A stretch of DNA of 64,000 bases from Polaromonas sp. (GTDB lineage Bacteria; Pseudomonadota; Gammaproteobacteria; Burkholderiales; Burkholderiaceae_C). Numbering within the stretch: the stretch's first letter is position 1; the number at the start of each line of letters is the position of its first letter. A program made the position numbers and the translations under genes. Below are positions 63,294 to 64,000 of this stretch, piece by piece. A model generated the notes under the pieces. It searched no databases. It was given only the letters and a program-made list of their open reading frames with translations, and had not been told where the DNA came from. The stretch covers positions 1-64,000 of the forward strand of contig NZ_JAUXUP010000025.1 in NCBI RefSeq assembly GCF_030680935.1, given 5' to 3'.

Positions 63294-63350
63294 GCTATTT
63301 AATTGATAGCTGCTTGCGCACGTCTGGCAGGGGCTGGGGCTGATCTGGCA
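63294..63350 (+). repeat. Interspersed intergenic repeat copy
   Basis: GCTATTTAATTGATAGCTGC followed by TTGCGCACGTCTGGCAGGGG is a well-preserved copy. The surrounding 63099-63486 gap (388 bases) holds this repeat and no gene I can support. Confidence 0.85.
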
Positions 63351-63486
63351 TAAGAACTGCCAGCAGCATTTGGACAGAAACGGGTCTCGGGGTAGTATGC
63401 GTGCGCAGGTATTGAGTTCATGAGTCGATACCCCTGTCTTCCGGCCTCTTGAGGCCATGCCCGTAAACCACCGAGGCTGAATTGCC

Positions 63487-63795
63487 ATGAAGCACTGGGT
63501 CGTGCCCGCCGTCATCGTTGTCATCATGCTGCTGTGCTGGCTGCTGACCCGCTCAGCCAGCAAAAAAACTCTGTCGACGTGGGCGCGCAACCAGAATGCT
63601 GTGCTGCTTGAACTGGGTGATGTCCATGACTTTGATGGGCGCGGCAAAAGCCCGCTACGAGACGAAAACATTCAGGAGTATTTCGTCAAACTCCGCCTGC
63701 GCAGCGGCGATATCAGACAGGGCCATGTGGTGCTGATTCCGAAGCTGTTCGCAAAAACGCAGGTGCAGTGGCGCGAGGATTTTGAGCGGGCTTAG
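63487..63795 (+). CDS. Hypothetical small membrane-anchored protein
   Basis: The 102-aa protein has an N-terminal membrane helix (residues 3-21, VVPAVIVVIMLLCWLL), then a soluble part rich in charged residues (SASKKTLSTWARNQNAVLLEL, in parts). I do not recognise the family. The start has only a weak upstream purine stretch. It lies between two repeat copies at the right end of the window. Confidence 0.55.
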   Translation: MKHWVVPAVIVVIMLLCWLLTRSASKKTLSTWARNQNAVLLELGDVHDFDGRGKSPLRDENIQEYFVKLRLRSGDIRQGHVVLIPKLFAKTQVQWREDFERA

Positions 63796-63932
63796 GCCTT
63801 GTTGCGGTGTGCGGGCGCTGAATGGAGACCCCGGATACGCAGGCGTACGCGTGCATTGGTGCAGAGCTGGCCGGTGCGCGCGTGAAGACACACTGACGTC
63901 GGCTTCGTACATGGCTTGAGCGTGGATGAATT

Positions 63933-63989
63933 TGCTATTTACTTGATAGCTGCTTGCGCATTTCTGCCAAGGCCTGCAGCCCGATTTGC
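63933..63989 (+). repeat. Interspersed intergenic repeat copy
   Basis: GCTATTTACTTGATAGCTGC followed by TTGCGCATTTCTGCCAAGG and CCTGCAGCCCGATTTGCT is one of the clearest copies. The stretch 63796-64000 contains nothing else I can support. Confidence 0.85.
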
Positions 63990-64000
63990 TCATGAAAAAA

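Noticed and set aside
63655..63993. 112-aa minus-strand frame at the right end
   Set aside because: It is antisense to the small membrane protein and runs through a repeat copy, with no family match.

Overview
The window looks like a chromosomal segment of a Comamonadaceae-type betaproteobacterium (Polaromonas/Rhodoferax/Variovorax-like). This rests on high GC, many TRAP transporters and Bug/TctC-type periplasmic receptors, benzoate/hydroxycinnamate-style CoA catabolism, and a roughly 57-bp interspersed repeat with an A/T-rich GCTAT...ATAGC start that I find about 12 times. No rRNA, tRNA or CRISPR array was recognised.

Layout. 1-99: left edge of an IS481-like element. 0.2-5.2 kb: MoxR ATPase/DUF58 pair, divergent to an HDAC-like deacetylase, a crotonase and an MscS channel. 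5.3-8.1 kb: a TRAP operon with a terminator between the receptor and permease genes. 8.5-14.2 kb: etfBA, a long acyl-CoA dehydrogenase, a nitronate monooxygenase-like flavoprotein and an acyltransferase; the etf promoter region carries two TetR-like palindromes. 14.4-16.7 kb: a membrane protein and a PA0069-family radical SAM gene, divergent across a near-consensus LexA box. 16.7-19.6 kb: a second TRAP operon, again with an internal terminator. 19.8-24.0 kb: glutathione-dependent formaldehyde oxidation (fghA, an Asp-nucleophile hydrolase, class III ADH) and an MFS carrier. 24.2-28.1 kb: grpE-dnaK-dnaJ with a sigma32-like promoter.

28.3-39.6 kb: a hydroxycinnamate module. It has a MarR regulator, a secreted tannase/feruloyl esterase, two Bug receptors, an SDR, a feruloyl-CoA-synthetase-like ligase and a crotonase on one strand; a TIM-barrel amidohydrolase and a second CoA ligase are divergent. 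The set resembles the actinobacterial Cou (retro-Claisen) route. 40.3-53.1 kb: a hexuronate/hexarate operon under a GntR/FCD regulator: uronate dehydrogenase, lactonase, TRAP transporter, lactone isomerase, galactarate dehydratase, aldolase, tartronate semialdehyde reductase and a Bug receptor. It predicts uronate to pyruvate plus glycerate.

53.1-61.2 kb: accessory, defence-like region, in part visibly lower in GC. An AbiEi/AbiEii toxin-antitoxin pair lies between two direct copies of the interspersed repeat and has a perfect 18-bp inverted repeat as likely operator. A GIY-YIG/DUF4357 gene sits between an intact GST gene and a second, partial copy of that gene's 3' end. A class III nucleotide cyclase is paired with a small membrane protein in a Pycsar-like arrangement, with a DUF2806-like gene just upstream. 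61.4-64.0 kb: small membrane/secreted proteins, an alpha/beta hydrolase and more repeats.

All calls were made by reading translations and motifs; no database search was run.
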